Shown here: piece by piece, positions 54,171 to 63,090 of the stretch | How positions within the stretch are numbered: position 1 is the first letter of the stretch | Layout of the letters: each line of letters opens with the position of its first letter | NCBI GenBank assembly: GCA_963775125.1 | Contig: CAVZHQ010000003.1 | Span: 1 to 64,000 of the forward strand | Direction of reading: 5' to 3' | DNA from: JAHECQ01 sp963775125 | Lineage (GTDB): Bacteria; Actinomycetota; Acidimicrobiia; Acidimicrobiales; SZUA-35 | DNA length: 64,000 bases | Position numbers and translations under genes: made by a program | Notes under the pieces: generated by a model | Told to the model about the DNA's origin: nothing | Databases searched by the model: none | Seen by the model: only the letters and a program-made list of their open reading frames with translations

Positions 54171-54297
54171 TAGCGAAGGCAGCGAGTCTCGGTCCCCTCA
54201 AAGGAGACTCGCCAGCCTGGCGATTTGGTCGGTCCCCCTCGTACCGGTCGCCCGCAGAAACCGGCCCCGGTCCCCGGCGGCCGGTTTCGCTCTTTTC
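54171..54297 (+). ncRNA. Candidate small RNA with two C-rich-loop hairpins and a terminator (6C-like?)
   Basis: Downstream of the promoter lie, in order: hairpin 1, stem GCGAGTCTC (54182-54190)/GAGACTCGC (54204-54212), 9 bp perfect, loop containing CCCC; hairpin 2, stem GGTCGGT (54227-54233)/ACCGGTC (54243-54249) with two G-U pairs, loop CCCCCTCGT; and a terminator hairpin GAAACCGGCC/GGCCGGTTTC (54257-54288) followed by GCTCTTTTC. No ORF fits. Two stem-loops with C-rich loops plus a terminator is the plan of actinobacterial 6C RNA, but I cannot test that here. It sits between lysR and aconitase. Confidence 0.5.
54257..54297 (+). terminator. Intrinsic terminator of the candidate small RNA
   Basis: A 10-bp stem GAAACCGGCC/GGCCGGTTTC with a C-rich loop, followed by GCTCTTTTCGCC. 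Confidence 0.7.
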
Positions 54298-54310
54298 GCC
54301 CTGGTTTCCC

Positions 54311-54360
54311 GAACTGCAAGACGGGGACCCCCTCGTGGGGGATCCCCGTCTTGCAGTTTC
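54311..54360. repeat. Family A inverted repeat, copy 5 (CTGCAAGAC subtype)
   Basis: Arms AACTGCAAGACGGGGA and TCCCCGTCTTGCAGTT (54345-54358 core), 16 bp and perfect, with an inner CCCC...GGGG pairing. Located 46 bp past the aconitase stop (minus strand) and just after the small-RNA terminator. Confidence 0.88.
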
Positions 54361-54406
54361 GGGCTGAGGTGGCGCCGGCTTGCAGAATCGGCCGGACCCG
54401 GGATGG

Positions 54407-56701
54407 TCAGGCGCCCAGGGACCGACGAATGACGTTGAGGGCCGAACCGGCGTGGAACCACTCGATCTGGTCGGGGCTGTACGTGTGGTTCGCCTGGAAG
54501 GACCAGGTGTCACCGGCAGCCGTGACGACCTCGACCGTCAGCGGCGATCCCGGGGTGAGGCCGGCGATGTCCTTGACCGTGATGCGGTCGCCCTCGGCGA
54601 TGCGTTCGTAGTCGGCCGGGTCGGCGAAGGTGAGCGGAAGCATGCCCTGCTTCTTCAGGTTGGTCTCGTGGATCCGGGCGAAGCTACGAGCAATCGCAAC
54701 GAGTCCTCCGCGGAAGCGGGGCTCCATGGCCGCGTGCTCCCGGCTCGAGCCTTCGCCCATGTTCTGGTCGCCGATGACCACCCATCCCTGACCGGCGTGG
54801 TGATAGGACTTGGCGATGTCGGGGAAGGTCTGGATGTCGCCGGTCAACTGGTTCTTGCCGTATCCGACCTCGTAGGCCGACCCGTCCGCCTGATCGAACG
54901 CGTTGACTGCGCCCAGGTAGAGGTTGCCCGAGATGTTCTCGAGGTGACCGCGGTAGACGAGCCACTTCCCGGCCATCGAGATGTGGTCGGTGGTGAACTT
55001 GCCTTTGGCCTTGACGAGAATCGGCAGGTTCTCGAAGTCGTTGCCGTCCCACGGGGTGAACGGTTCGAGCAGCTGCAAGCGATCGGACGTGGGGGACACC
55101 GCAACCTCGATGCCGGAGCCGTCCTCGGGTGGAGCGACGAAGGTGTCCTCGCCCCGATCGAAGCCCAGCGGCGGCAGCTCGACGCCGACCGGCACCGACA
55201 GCCGAACCTCTACGCCCGCGTCGTTGGTGAGCGTGCCGTTGATGGGATCGAAGTCGACGGTTCCGGCCAGGGCGAACGCCATCACCGTTTCGGGTGAGGT
55301 GACGAAGGCCAGCGTGGCCGCATCGCCATCGTTGCGCTTGGGGAAGTTGCGGTTGTAGGACGTGACGATGATGTTGGGGATGCCGGGCTGACGCTCGTCC
55401 GAGCGGTCCCACTGGCCAATGCAGGGACCACAGGCGTTGGCGAGAACCGTTGCGCCGAGCGCCTCGAAGTCGGCGAGCAGACCGTCTCGCTCGATGGTGG
55501 CCCGGACCTGCTCGGACCCGGGGGTGATGAGCAGGCTGGTCTTGGCTCTCAGGCCCTTGGCTGCAGCCTCGCGGGCGATGGACGCGGCCCGCGTGATGTC
55601 CTCGTAGCTCGAGTTGGTGCAGCTGCCGATGAGGGCGGCGCTGATCTCGAGCGGCCAGCCTTCCCTCTTGGCCTCGGCACCGAGGGCCGACACTTCGCGG
55701 GCCAGATCGGGGGTGTGGGGTCCGTTGATGTGAGGCTGGAGGGTCGACAGGTCGATCTCGATGACCCGGTCGTAGAACTTCGAGGGGTCGGCCAGCACCT
55801 CGTCGTCGGGACGAAGGTGGTGAGCGACCGCGTTGGCGGCGTCGGCGGCCGCTTCACGCCCGGTGGCCTTGAGGTACCGGCCGATGGCGTCGTCGTAGGC
55901 GAAGACCGAGGTGGTGGCGCCGATCTCGGCGCCCATGTTGCAGATCGTGGCCTTGCCGGTTGCGCTCAGGCTCTGGGCTCCCGGCCCGATGTACTCGACG
56001 ATGGCGCCCGTGCCGCCTTCGACCGTGAGGATCTCTGCGACCTTCAGGATGATGTCCTTCGGTGCCGACCACCCCGACAGTTCGCCGGTGAGTACGACGC
56101 CGATGAGCTTGGGCCAGCGAACGTTCCACGGGAAGCCGGTCATGACGTCGACGGCGTCGGCGCCGCCGACCCCGATGGCGATCATGCCCAGGCCGCCGGC
56201 GTTGGGAGTGTGGCTGTCGGTGCCGATCATCATGCCGCCGGGGAAGGCGTAGTTCTCGAGCACGACCTGGTGGATGATGCCGCTGCCCGGCTTCCAGAAG
56301 CCCCCGCCGTACTTGGCGCTGATGGATTCGAGGAAGTCGTACACCTCTTCGTTGGCGTCGATGGCCCGAAGCAGATCTCGCTTGGCTTCGACCTTGGCTT
56401 CGATGAGGTGATCGCAGTGGGTGGTGGTGGGCACCCGGACGGTCTTGAGTCCGGCCGTATCGAACTGGAGCCACGCCATCTGTGCCGTTGCGTCCTGCAT
56501 GGCCACCCGGTCGGGCCGGAAGTCGACGTAGCTCACGGCTCGTTCGACCTCGGCATCGGCCTGGTCGAGGTGGTTGGCGAGGATCTTCTCCGCCAGGGTC
56601 AGCGGACGACCGAGCCGGGTGCGCAGTCCACCAACGCGCTCGTCGAGCGTGGCGTAGACGCCTTGGATGAGTTCGATCGGCGTTTCTGGTCCGACGGCCA
56701 T
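54407..56701 (-). CDS. acn: Aconitate hydratase, mitochondrial-type
   Basis: 764 aa. Interconverts citrate and isocitrate with a 4Fe-4S cluster; cluster cysteines are in IGSCTNSS (~361) and ANACGPCIGQW (~423, ~426). TDSHTPNAGGLGMIAIGVGG and the C-terminal GEGSSREHAAMEPRFRGG are conserved. The length and sequence style resemble mitochondrial aconitase rather than the ~890-aa AcnA or AcnB. AGGGAG precedes the ATG. Divergent from a GntR gene 51 bp away. Confidence 0.92.
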   Translation of the reverse strand: MAVGPETPIELIQGVYATLDERVGGLRTRLGRPLTLAEKILANHLDQADAEVERAVSYVDFRPDRVAMQDATAQMAWLQFDTAGLKTVRVPTTTHCDHLIEAKVEAKRDLLRAIDANEEVYDFLESISAKYGGGFWKPGSGIIHQVVLENYAFPGGMMIGTDSHTPNAGGLGMIAIGVGGADAVDVMTGFPWNVRWPKLIGVVLTGELSGWSAPKDIILKVAEILTVEGGTGAIVEYIGPGAQSLSATGKATICNMGAEIGATTSVFAYDDAIGRYLKATGREAAADAANAVAHHLRPDDEVLADPSKFYDRVIEIDLSTLQPHINGPHTPDLAREVSALGAEAKREGWPLEISAALIGSCTNSSYEDITRAASIAREAAAKGLRAKTSLLITPGSEQVRATIERDGLLADFEALGATVLANACGPCIGQWDRSDERQPGIPNIIVTSYNRNFPKRNDGDAATLAFVTSPETVMAFALAGTVDFDPINGTLTNDAGVEVRLSVPVGVELPPLGFDRGEDTFVAPPEDGSGIEVAVSPTSDRLQLLEPFTPWDGNDFENLPILVKAKGKFTTDHISMAGKWLVYRGHLENISGNLYLGAVNAFDQADGSAYEVGYGKNQLTGDIQTFPDIAKSYHHAGQGWVVIGDQNMGEGSSREHAAMEPRFRGGLVAIARSFARIHETNLKKQGMLPLTFADPADYERIAEGDRITVKDIAGLTPGSPLTVEVVTAAGDTWSFQANHTYSPDQIEWFHAGSALNVIRRSLGA

Positions 56702-56752
56702 GGTGGCTCCCTATTTCCTGTTGCAGTTCAGTGTGATACAACCATAATACAA
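56702..56752. promoter_or_regulatory. Aconitase-GntR intergenic region with repeated ATACAA
   Basis: GATACAACCATAATACAAG (56735-56753) contains two ATACAA hexamers 11 bp apart in an otherwise GC-rich region, just before the GntR GTG. CATAAT could serve as a -10. The direct repeat is a candidate GntR site controlling both genes. Confidence 0.45.
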
Positions 56753-57490
56753 GTGAGGTCGATTCGCTATCAGCAAATCGCCGAAGAGGTCCGAGCCCGG
56801 CTCACCGGAGGCGAATTCGGACCAGGCGAAGTTCTGCCGTCGGAGTCTTCCCTCGGCGCGGCCTACGACGCTAGTCGAGTGACCATTCGAAAGGCGCTGG
56901 AGATCCTCCGTAACGAGGGCCTCATCGATGCCCGCCAGGGTTTCGGCTGGTTCGTGGCTTCCGACCCGGTCCGTCAGCCCCTCAACACCCTTGACACGAT
57001 CGAGGCGCAGCTTGCGAGCTCGGGCCGTACCTCTCAGCGCCGCGTGCTCGACTTCCAGTTCGTCGACTCGCCCCCGCACGTCGCGCTGGTGCTGGGGCCC
57101 AGGGTGTTGGAAGTCCGCCGGGTGAACCTTGCCGACGGGCGACCGTTCGCTCGGGTCACGGTGTGGTGCCGTGAGGACCTCGGAGCCGAACTCTCGAAGA
57201 CGGCCGTCGAACGAGCATCGTTCCAGGAGTTGTTGCCGGTCGCGCCGGGCGGAGCCAGTCAGACCATTGGTGCCGCGTTGGCCGGTGTTGCCGACGCCCA
57301 GCTCCTCGGCGTGGCGCCAGAGAGCCCGGTGCTGGTGGTCAAACGGGTGACCTTCGCTCGAGATGGCGCTGCCATCCTCGTCTCCGAACACGTCTTTCCC
57401 GGCCACCTCACCGAGTTCGTCGTCAATCTGGCCGCCATCGAACCGGCCGACGGCTCGCCCGCAGGCATGCGCCTTCTCGGCCCGACCTGA
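56753..57490 (+). CDS. GntR-family regulator, HutC/UTRA subfamily
   Basis: 245 aa. N-terminal winged helix RYQQIAEEVRARLTGGEFGPGEVLPSESSLGAAYDASRVTIRKALEILRNEGLIDARQGFGWFV, then a UTRA ligand domain (RVNLADGRPFARVTVWCREDLG). GTG 56753 is the natural start; the longer frame back to 55715 is a shadow of aconitase. Likely regulates the divergent aconitase gene in response to a small metabolite; in other actinobacteria aconitase is controlled by a TetR protein (AcnR), so this differs. Confidence 0.85.
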   Translation: MRSIRYQQIAEEVRARLTGGEFGPGEVLPSESSLGAAYDASRVTIRKALEILRNEGLIDARQGFGWFVASDPVRQPLNTLDTIEAQLASSGRTSQRRVLDFQFVDSPPHVALVLGPRVLEVRRVNLADGRPFARVTVWCREDLGAELSKTAVERASFQELLPVAPGGASQTIGAALAGVADAQLLGVAPESPVLVVKRVTFARDGAAILVSEHVFPGHLTEFVVNLAAIEPADGSPAGMRLLGPT

Positions 57491-57571
57491 GCGTTTCCTG
57501 GCGGCCGTCCCCTTCTTCAGGGGGAGTCGGCCGACCTCATCTTTGAACGCTGTGGGCCGAAAGGACCAGGT

Positions 57572-58153
57572 ATGAAACGCTCTGTCGCTACGTTCGTGCT
57601 GCCGTTGCTGTTGTCAGGTGCCCTCGCCGGGTGCACTGATTCGCAGGCTGCGAGTGGGCCGACCCGCGGACAGATCCTCGCCGCCTACCTCGATGCCGGC
57701 TACAGCGACTCGGTCGCTGAATGCGTGGTCGGCCTGGTCGAGCGCCAGTTCGGGCTCGACGTCCTCGGATCGGTTTCGGTCGACGAGGTGGCAGCCGCTG
57801 CAGAGTCCCAGACTGGGTCGGGTGATGCGGCGACGGTCGCTGTCGGCGAGGTGTTGGCGAGCTGTCTTGCTGCCGAGGCCATGGCCAACCCGGACGTGCA
57901 GGCGACGGCGCCCGTCGAGCTGGCCTTCGCAAACGGACCGTTCACCTACGGCGAGGATCCGGCGCTCGACGCCCTCTGGGATGCGTGCGAGGGGGGTTCC
58001 GGGGCAGCGTGTGACCAACTCTGGGCCGAAGCCCCGCTCGACAGCGAGTACGAACAGTTCGGTGTCACCTGTGGCAACCGTCTCGACGTGCTCAACTGCA
58101 CCCAGGAAATGGACTTCCCCGACCCCGAGGACACCGACTCCGACGACCAATAG
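57572..58153 (+). CDS. Predicted lipoprotein with Cys-rich actinobacterial C-terminal domain
   Basis: 193 aa. Signal peptide with lipobox LAGC (~residue 20); the mature C-terminal part contains ALWDACEGGSGAACDQLWAEAPLDSEYEQFGVTCGNR, a motif with conserved Cys residues that recurs in secreted actinobacterial proteins of unknown function. AAAGGACCAGG lies just before the ATG. Confidence 0.75.
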   Translation: MKRSVATFVLPLLLSGALAGCTDSQAASGPTRGQILAAYLDAGYSDSVAECVVGLVERQFGLDVLGSVSVDEVAAAAESQTGSGDAATVAVGEVLASCLAAEAMANPDVQATAPVELAFANGPFTYGEDPALDALWDACEGGSGAACDQLWAEAPLDSEYEQFGVTCGNRLDVLNCTQEMDFPDPEDTDSDDQ

Positions 58154-58168
58154 CCCGTTCCGCTTCGC

Positions 58169-58217
58169 GAACTGCAGTACTGGGACCGTGGTTTTGCCGG
58201 TCGGTGTACTGCAGAAC
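58169..58217. repeat. Family A inverted repeat, copy 6
   Basis: GAACTGCAGTAC (58169-58180) and GTACTGCAGAAC (58206-58217) with an inner CCGTGG/CCGGTCGG-type stem. 16 bp after the lipoprotein stop. Confidence 0.85.
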
Positions 58218-58315
58218 GCTGGGGTTCCGGGTCGGAGGTGAGGGGGTCGCTGGTGAGGGGGTCGGAGGTGGCGTTCGACCCTAATGTCTCCGGCGGCTGG
58301 TGCCGATAGGAAACC

Positions 58316-59752
58316 ATGCGCCGAATGGTCGTGATCGAAGTGAATGAGGTACCCACACGGGTACTGCGGTGGTACGCCGAGAGCCATCCCCACTCCACCA
58401 TCCATCGACTCCTGCGCCACGCCGATGTCGGCGAGACCCTGGTGACCGAGTCGATGACCAAGGAGCTCTACCCGTCGCAGACGTGGGCCTCGCTGGCCAT
58501 GGGTGTTCCGCACGAGAAGCACGGTGTCTACTGGTACGGCGACCCCAAACCCGACGAGTACCCGCTGTACTGGCAACTGGCGGCGCGGGCCGGACGACGA
58601 GTCGGCTTGATGGGGGCGCTGCATTCCTCGCCTCTTGCAGAACGCGGTGCCGGCGGCGAGTTCGCCTTCCTGGTGCCCGACGCCTTCGCCGAGAGCGCAG
58701 ACACCATCCCCTCGGCGTTGTCGGGCCTCCAAGCCTTCAACCTGGCCATGACCCGTACCAACAGTCGGGCCGTGACCTCGACCCGACCCGTCACCGCCTA
58801 CTCCGCGGGCGCTGTGGCCGCTGTCCGTGCCCGCCTTCGCCCCCGAACGTTGCGTGACCTGGCTGCTCTGGCCGGTGGGGTGGCTGCCGGTCGGATACCC
58901 CGGGAGCGGCTACGGACCGCCCAGTTCCTGATGATGGCCGATCCCTTCGAGCGGCTCACCGCCGCGAATGATCCCGACCTGGCGGTGTTCTTCACCAATC
59001 ACGTGGCCGCCGCCATGCACCGCTACTGGTTCGCGAACTTCCCCGGCGACTGGTCCGAGGCCCTCTTCGATCAGGCCTGGATCGACCGCTTCGCCGGAGA
59101 GCTTCCCGCAGCGCTCACCGCGCTCGACGCCTTCCTGGGACGCATCTGGTCGTTCTGCGAAGCCACCGATCGCACGCTGTTGCTTCTGTCCTCGATGGGC
59201 CAGACCGGCGGGGAGCCACTGGTTCACGACGGTGACCTCGCCGTTCTCGTCGATCGTGTGCCCACCTTCGCCGCCTGGCTGGGAATCGATGCTCCCTTCG
59301 AGGTACGGAACTCGATGGTGCCCCACCTCTCCCTCGATTTCGGCTCGCCCCAAATCGCAGCCGACCAGGAGAAGCTCGTCCGGTCGGTGGACGGAATCGA
59401 CCAGTGGCTCGACGTCGACCGGTCGCATGGCGTCCTGACCCTGACGTACACCCTCGAGCCGGCCTCCGCCGACTCGATCCTGGTCGCCGGCCGCACCCTC
59501 GTGGCCCGAGACCTTGGTTTGCGGCTCGTCCCCGTTGCCGAACATCGCTGTGGCACCCACGATCCGCTCGGCACCATGATCGTGGCGAACGGCCGAACCG
59601 ACGGGGTCGATGGGCAGGTGGTCGATCCGCTCCAGGTGGCCCCCGCAATCTTGAGGTCGCTCGAGGTCGAAGTGGCCCCCCATCATCAAGAACCCGAGTT
59701 CTCGTTCTGGACACCTTCGCACTCGGTCGCCCGGTCAGGGGTTCTCCGATGA
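58316..59752 (+). CDS. Alkaline phosphatase-superfamily (type I phosphodiesterase-like) protein
   Basis: 478 aa. VVIEVNEVPTRVLRWY, then YPSQTWASLAMGVPHEKHGVYWYGD resemble the N-terminal half of phosphodiesterase/sulfatase-fold enzymes with a nucleophile Thr/Ser in the SQTWAS turn. Later metal ligands (HDGDLAVLVDR) are plausible. AGGA precedes ATG 58316. Leads a four-gene chain of 4-nt overlaps or near-zero gaps, so it belongs to the glycan cluster, perhaps modifying a lipid-linked or polymer intermediate. Confidence 0.6.
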   Translation: MRRMVVIEVNEVPTRVLRWYAESHPHSTIHRLLRHADVGETLVTESMTKELYPSQTWASLAMGVPHEKHGVYWYGDPKPDEYPLYWQLAARAGRRVGLMGALHSSPLAERGAGGEFAFLVPDAFAESADTIPSALSGLQAFNLAMTRTNSRAVTSTRPVTAYSAGAVAAVRARLRPRTLRDLAALAGGVAAGRIPRERLRTAQFLMMADPFERLTAANDPDLAVFFTNHVAAAMHRYWFANFPGDWSEALFDQAWIDRFAGELPAALTALDAFLGRIWSFCEATDRTLLLLSSMGQTGGEPLVHDGDLAVLVDRVPTFAAWLGIDAPFEVRNSMVPHLSLDFGSPQIAADQEKLVRSVDGIDQWLDVDRSHGVLTLTYTLEPASADSILVAGRTLVARDLGLRLVPVAEHRCGTHDPLGTMIVANGRTDGVDGQVVDPLQVAPAILRSLEVEVAPHHQEPEFSFWTPSHSVARSGVLR

Positions 59753-60810
59753 CTCACGAGCGCGTGTCCTCCGGCGCGGAGCGTTGCGAACTTGCGCTGA
59801 CGGTGATCTGCCCGGTCTTCAATGAAGCGGCCAACATCGACGAGGTCGTCGACCGGCTGCGTCGTCAGACCCACACCAACTGGCGGGTCGTGTTCGCTGA
59901 CGGTCGGAGCACCGACGACACCAAGGCTCGCCTGAACAAGCTGGCGGCGCAGGACGAACGGATCCTCGTCATCGACAATCCCAAGCGGCTCCAGTCGGCC
60001 GGACTGAATGCCGCACTACCCCACTGCGACACGGACCTGATCGTGCGCATCGACGGCCATTCGTTTCTCGAACCCGACTATCTGGAACGGATTGCCGGGC
60101 TGATGCTCGACGTCGACGCCGCCGTTGTCGGCGGCCGCATGGTTCCTCGCCCTGCTGCGGGCCGCGTGGCCAAGGGCATTGCACTGGCCAACCAGGCCTC
60201 ATGGGGCGCGGGCCCCGGACGATTCCACCATGACGGCGAACCCGGTCCCGTCGACACGGTCTATCTCGGTTCGTTCCAGCGCGCGTGGCTGGACAAGGTC
60301 GGAGGGTGGGCCGAAGATGTCGGCGTCAACGAGGACTACGAGCTGAACTATCGGATCCGCAAGGCCGGCGGAACGGTCTGGCTCGACCCGTCCCTCGAAG
60401 TCGGGTACGAACCACGAACGAGCCTCGCCGCCGTCGCCCGCCAGTACTACCGCTACGGCAAGAGCAAGCTGGCCGTCATGCGCCGCCATCCGGGCTCAGC
60501 CCGGCCTCGTCAGCTTGCGCCGGCGGCGGCCCCCGTCGTCCTCCTCGCGACCACCGTCATCGGTTGGCCACTCGCCGCGTGGCGGCTTCCGCTTGCCCTC
60601 TGCGGATGGCATTACGCCCTGTTGCTGGGGTTGGCCGGCCGCACGTCGAGGCGACTGGCGGTTCCGGCCGCGTCCGCGGCCTGGCTGATGCACTGGACGT
60701 GGGCCGCGGGTTTCTGGAGCGCCATCGTCCGCCCGATCCCGCCTGCCGCTGCACCAATCGGCACCGAAGCGTCGTCCCATGCGACGGCAACTACGGAGGT
60801 TCCGGTATGA
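59749..60810 (+). CDS. Family 2 glycosyltransferase, ExoA-like
   Basis: 353 aa. GT-A domain (residues ~15-250): LTVICPVFNEAANIDEVV, VVFADGRSTDDTKARL, LIVRIDGHSFLEPDY (DGH/DxD-type), DTVYLGSFQRAWLDKVGGWAEDVGVNEDYELNYRIRKAGG. The DGRSTD and DTVYLG segments are ExoA-like (succinoglycan glucosyl/galactosyl-type). The C-terminal ~80 residues have hydrophobic helices that anchor it to the membrane. ATG overlaps the preceding stop (ATGA). Confidence 0.85.
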   Translation: MTHERVSSGAERCELALTVICPVFNEAANIDEVVDRLRRQTHTNWRVVFADGRSTDDTKARLNKLAAQDERILVIDNPKRLQSAGLNAALPHCDTDLIVRIDGHSFLEPDYLERIAGLMLDVDAAVVGGRMVPRPAAGRVAKGIALANQASWGAGPGRFHHDGEPGPVDTVYLGSFQRAWLDKVGGWAEDVGVNEDYELNYRIRKAGGTVWLDPSLEVGYEPRTSLAAVARQYYRYGKSKLAVMRRHPGSARPRQLAPAAAPVVLLATTVIGWPLAAWRLPLALCGWHYALLLGLAGRTSRRLAVPAASAAWLMHWTWAAGFWSAIVRPIPPAAAPIGTEASSHATATTEVPV

Positions 60811-61754
60811 CACCGCCGTCGAGGACGACGCGAGTCACGTTGTTCGGCACGACGAAACCGATGAAGGGCGACGCCGCTCGGATCCAGACCAACGCGCTCG
60901 GCAGTTGGTCGCGCTCGGCCCCTGAGGTCCAGGTGCTGCTGATCGGTGACGACTCTGGTGCCGCCGAACTCGCCGACGAGCTCGGCATCGAGCACCTACC
61001 AGAGGTCGACCGAAGCCCTCTGGGTGTGCCCCTGCTCAGCGACCTGTTCGCCAAAGGGCAGGCGCACGCCACCAGCCCGATCTGTGTCTTTGCCAATGCC
61101 GACATCCTGTTCACCGACGATCTCCTGGCTGCGATCGAGACACTCTCCAGGTTCGACGAACCGTTTCTCGCTGTCGGGCAACGTTGGGACGTCCAGCTCG
61201 ACGACGCCATCAATTTCGATGATCCCTCGTGGGGAGCCGACTTGCGTCGCCGAGCACGAACCGAGGGCCGGCAGGATTCCTGCATCTGGATCGACTGGTT
61301 TGCGTTCCCCACCGGCCAGATGGTCGATCTCCCGCCCTTCGTCGTCGGACGACCCGGCTACGACCATTGGCTGGTGGCGAACGCCCTGCAACGGCAGATT
61401 CCGGTCGTCGACGCCTCCGACGTCGTCATGGCGATCCATCAGCACCACGAGTACAACGGCGGTCGAGACGCGCTGTGGACCAACCCGGACTCGGCCAACA
61501 ATCGCAATCTCATCGGACCCCGGCGGAACTATCGCACCATCGCCAATGCAAGCCACCGCATCGACCGCGCCCAATCGATCGTGGCCGCAACCGGTACCAA
61601 GTACCGGCTGGGGACGCTTCACGCGGCGCTCGGACCGGTGTTGGAACGAACGGCTCCGGTCCGTCATCGGCTCGGGCTCGACGTCGACCGTGTCGAACGA
61701 TTCACCTCGGCGGTGTCGTCCCGAGTCGGAGATTCGTTTGCTCGACGCCCTTGA
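60807..61754 (+). CDS. Glycosyltransferase-like protein (GT-A fold, unclassified)
   Basis: 315 aa. TRVTLFGTTKPMKGDAARIQTNALGSWSR, VLLIGDDSGAAELA and CVFANADILFTDDLLAAIETL (a DxD-like NADILF) indicate a nucleotide-sugar-type fold; WIDWFAFPTG and GYDHWLVANAL fit acceptor-side motifs. No standard family assignment. 4-nt overlap with the ExoA-like gene indicates coupled translation. Confidence 0.6.
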   Translation: MTPPSRTTRVTLFGTTKPMKGDAARIQTNALGSWSRSAPEVQVLLIGDDSGAAELADELGIEHLPEVDRSPLGVPLLSDLFAKGQAHATSPICVFANADILFTDDLLAAIETLSRFDEPFLAVGQRWDVQLDDAINFDDPSWGADLRRRARTEGRQDSCIWIDWFAFPTGQMVDLPPFVVGRPGYDHWLVANALQRQIPVVDASDVVMAIHQHHEYNGGRDALWTNPDSANNRNLIGPRRNYRTIANASHRIDRAQSIVAATGTKYRLGTLHAALGPVLERTAPVRHRLGLDVDRVERFTSAVSSRVGDSFARRP

Positions 61755-61755
61755 G

Positions 61756-63090
61756 GTGAGCGTGCCCAAGGTGACGCTTGGGAGCCGACGGCTCGCGTCG
61801 CTCGGCAAGGCGTCGCTGGCAATGGGCGCCAGCGGCGGAATCTCCCTGCTGGTTTCCCTCGCGCTTGCGCCCCTGACGCTCGGCTATCTCGGAGCCGAGC
61901 GGTTCGGGATCTGGATGGCCGCGGTGGCGCTGACCGCGGTGCTCGAGCCGCTCGACCTCGGCATCCGGAATGCCCTGATGACCCGCCTCGCCACGGCCGA
62001 TGCCCGCGGCCGAAATCGCGAGAGCTCGGAGCTGATCCTTGCGGCGTTCCGCGTCCTGGCCGCGCTCTCCGCCGGGTTGATCCTGGTCGTGATCGTCGCG
62101 GCGTTCGTCCTGCCTTTCGATCAGCTGTTCGGCGTATCCAGCGAATCGGGTCGAGCGGTGATCACTCCGGTCGTGCTGGTCGTGGGATGTGGCTTGGCCC
62201 TCAACCTGCCGCTTGGTCTCGTGGACACCATCTTCCTCGGGTACCGAGAGGGTGAACGCACCGGCACCATGCTGTCGTTGGGGCATCTCCTGTCGCTCGG
62301 TTCGGTCGTCGCCTTGTCGAGCCTTCGTGCCGATCTGCCTTGGTTGGCAGCCGGCCTCATCTCGGGGCCCATCGTCGCCCGTGGCATCCAGGCCCGGCGC
62401 CTCTGGGCCGAAGGCCGGCTCACCATTTCCGGCACGCCGACGCCGGTCGCCACCCGATCGAGCCTGTTCTCGAGCGCTCGCTTCTTCTTCGCCCTGCAGG
62501 TGGCGGTTGCGGTCGGTTTCGCGGCCGATCAGCTGGTCATCTCGTCGATGCTGGGGGCCGAGGCAGTTGCCACCTATGCGGTACCGGCCCGAGCCTTCGC
62601 CGTCGTCAGCACCGCGGTCGCCGTGCTGGTTCGCCCACTGTGGCCGGCCATGACAGAAGCAAAAGCGACCGGTGACTGGCGTTGGGCCGTCCGGACCTTC
62701 CGAAGGCTGCTCGTTGCCGTCGGTGGCTTCGCGGTGGTGGCCAGCGCTCTCCTCGCAGCGTTGGGCCCAGACGTCTACGCCCGCATGGGCCGGGGCGAGG
62801 TCGCTCCGACGTGGAGTCTGATCATCGCCAATGCCTTGTGGGCCGTGCTGTTGGCGGTCGGTACTGCGGTCGGCACCGTGCTCAATGGGTTGGACATCCG
62901 GAAACCGTTGCTGGTCACCGCCATTGCCATGGCCATCGCCAACATCGCGGTGAGCATCGCCTTGGTCGGTCCGCTCGGCGTCGCCGGCCCCGTGTGGGGC
63001 TCGGTGATCTCCTACACCGTGTGCGTGGTGCTCCCGCTGTCCATCATCGTGCCGAGGGTTCTGCGCGAACGCCTCGATGCTGCGTCGTAG
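61756..63090 (+). CDS. Polysaccharide flippase (MOP/Wzx-like)
   Basis: 444 aa with 12-14 predicted TM helices: ASGGISLLVSLALAPLTLGYLGAERFGIWMAAVALTAVLEPLDLGIRNAL is the characteristic Wzx/PST N-terminus, and FSSARFFFALQVAVAVGFAADQLVISSMLGAEAVATYAVPAR a typical central segment. It flips lipid-linked saccharide across the membrane. Start taken as GTG 61756 just after the preceding stop; TTG 61738 with GGAG upstream is an alternative. Confidence 0.8.
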   Translation: MSVPKVTLGSRRLASLGKASLAMGASGGISLLVSLALAPLTLGYLGAERFGIWMAAVALTAVLEPLDLGIRNALMTRLATADARGRNRESSELILAAFRVLAALSAGLILVVIVAAFVLPFDQLFGVSSESGRAVITPVVLVVGCGLALNLPLGLVDTIFLGYREGERTGTMLSLGHLLSLGSVVALSSLRADLPWLAAGLISGPIVARGIQARRLWAEGRLTISGTPTPVATRSSLFSSARFFFALQVAVAVGFAADQLVISSMLGAEAVATYAVPARAFAVVSTAVAVLVRPLWPAMTEAKATGDWRWAVRTFRRLLVAVGGFAVVASALLAALGPDVYARMGRGEVAPTWSLIIANALWAVLLAVGTAVGTVLNGLDIRKPLLVTAIAMAIANIAVSIALVGPLGVAGPVWGSVISYTVCVVLPLSIIVPRVLRERLDAAS

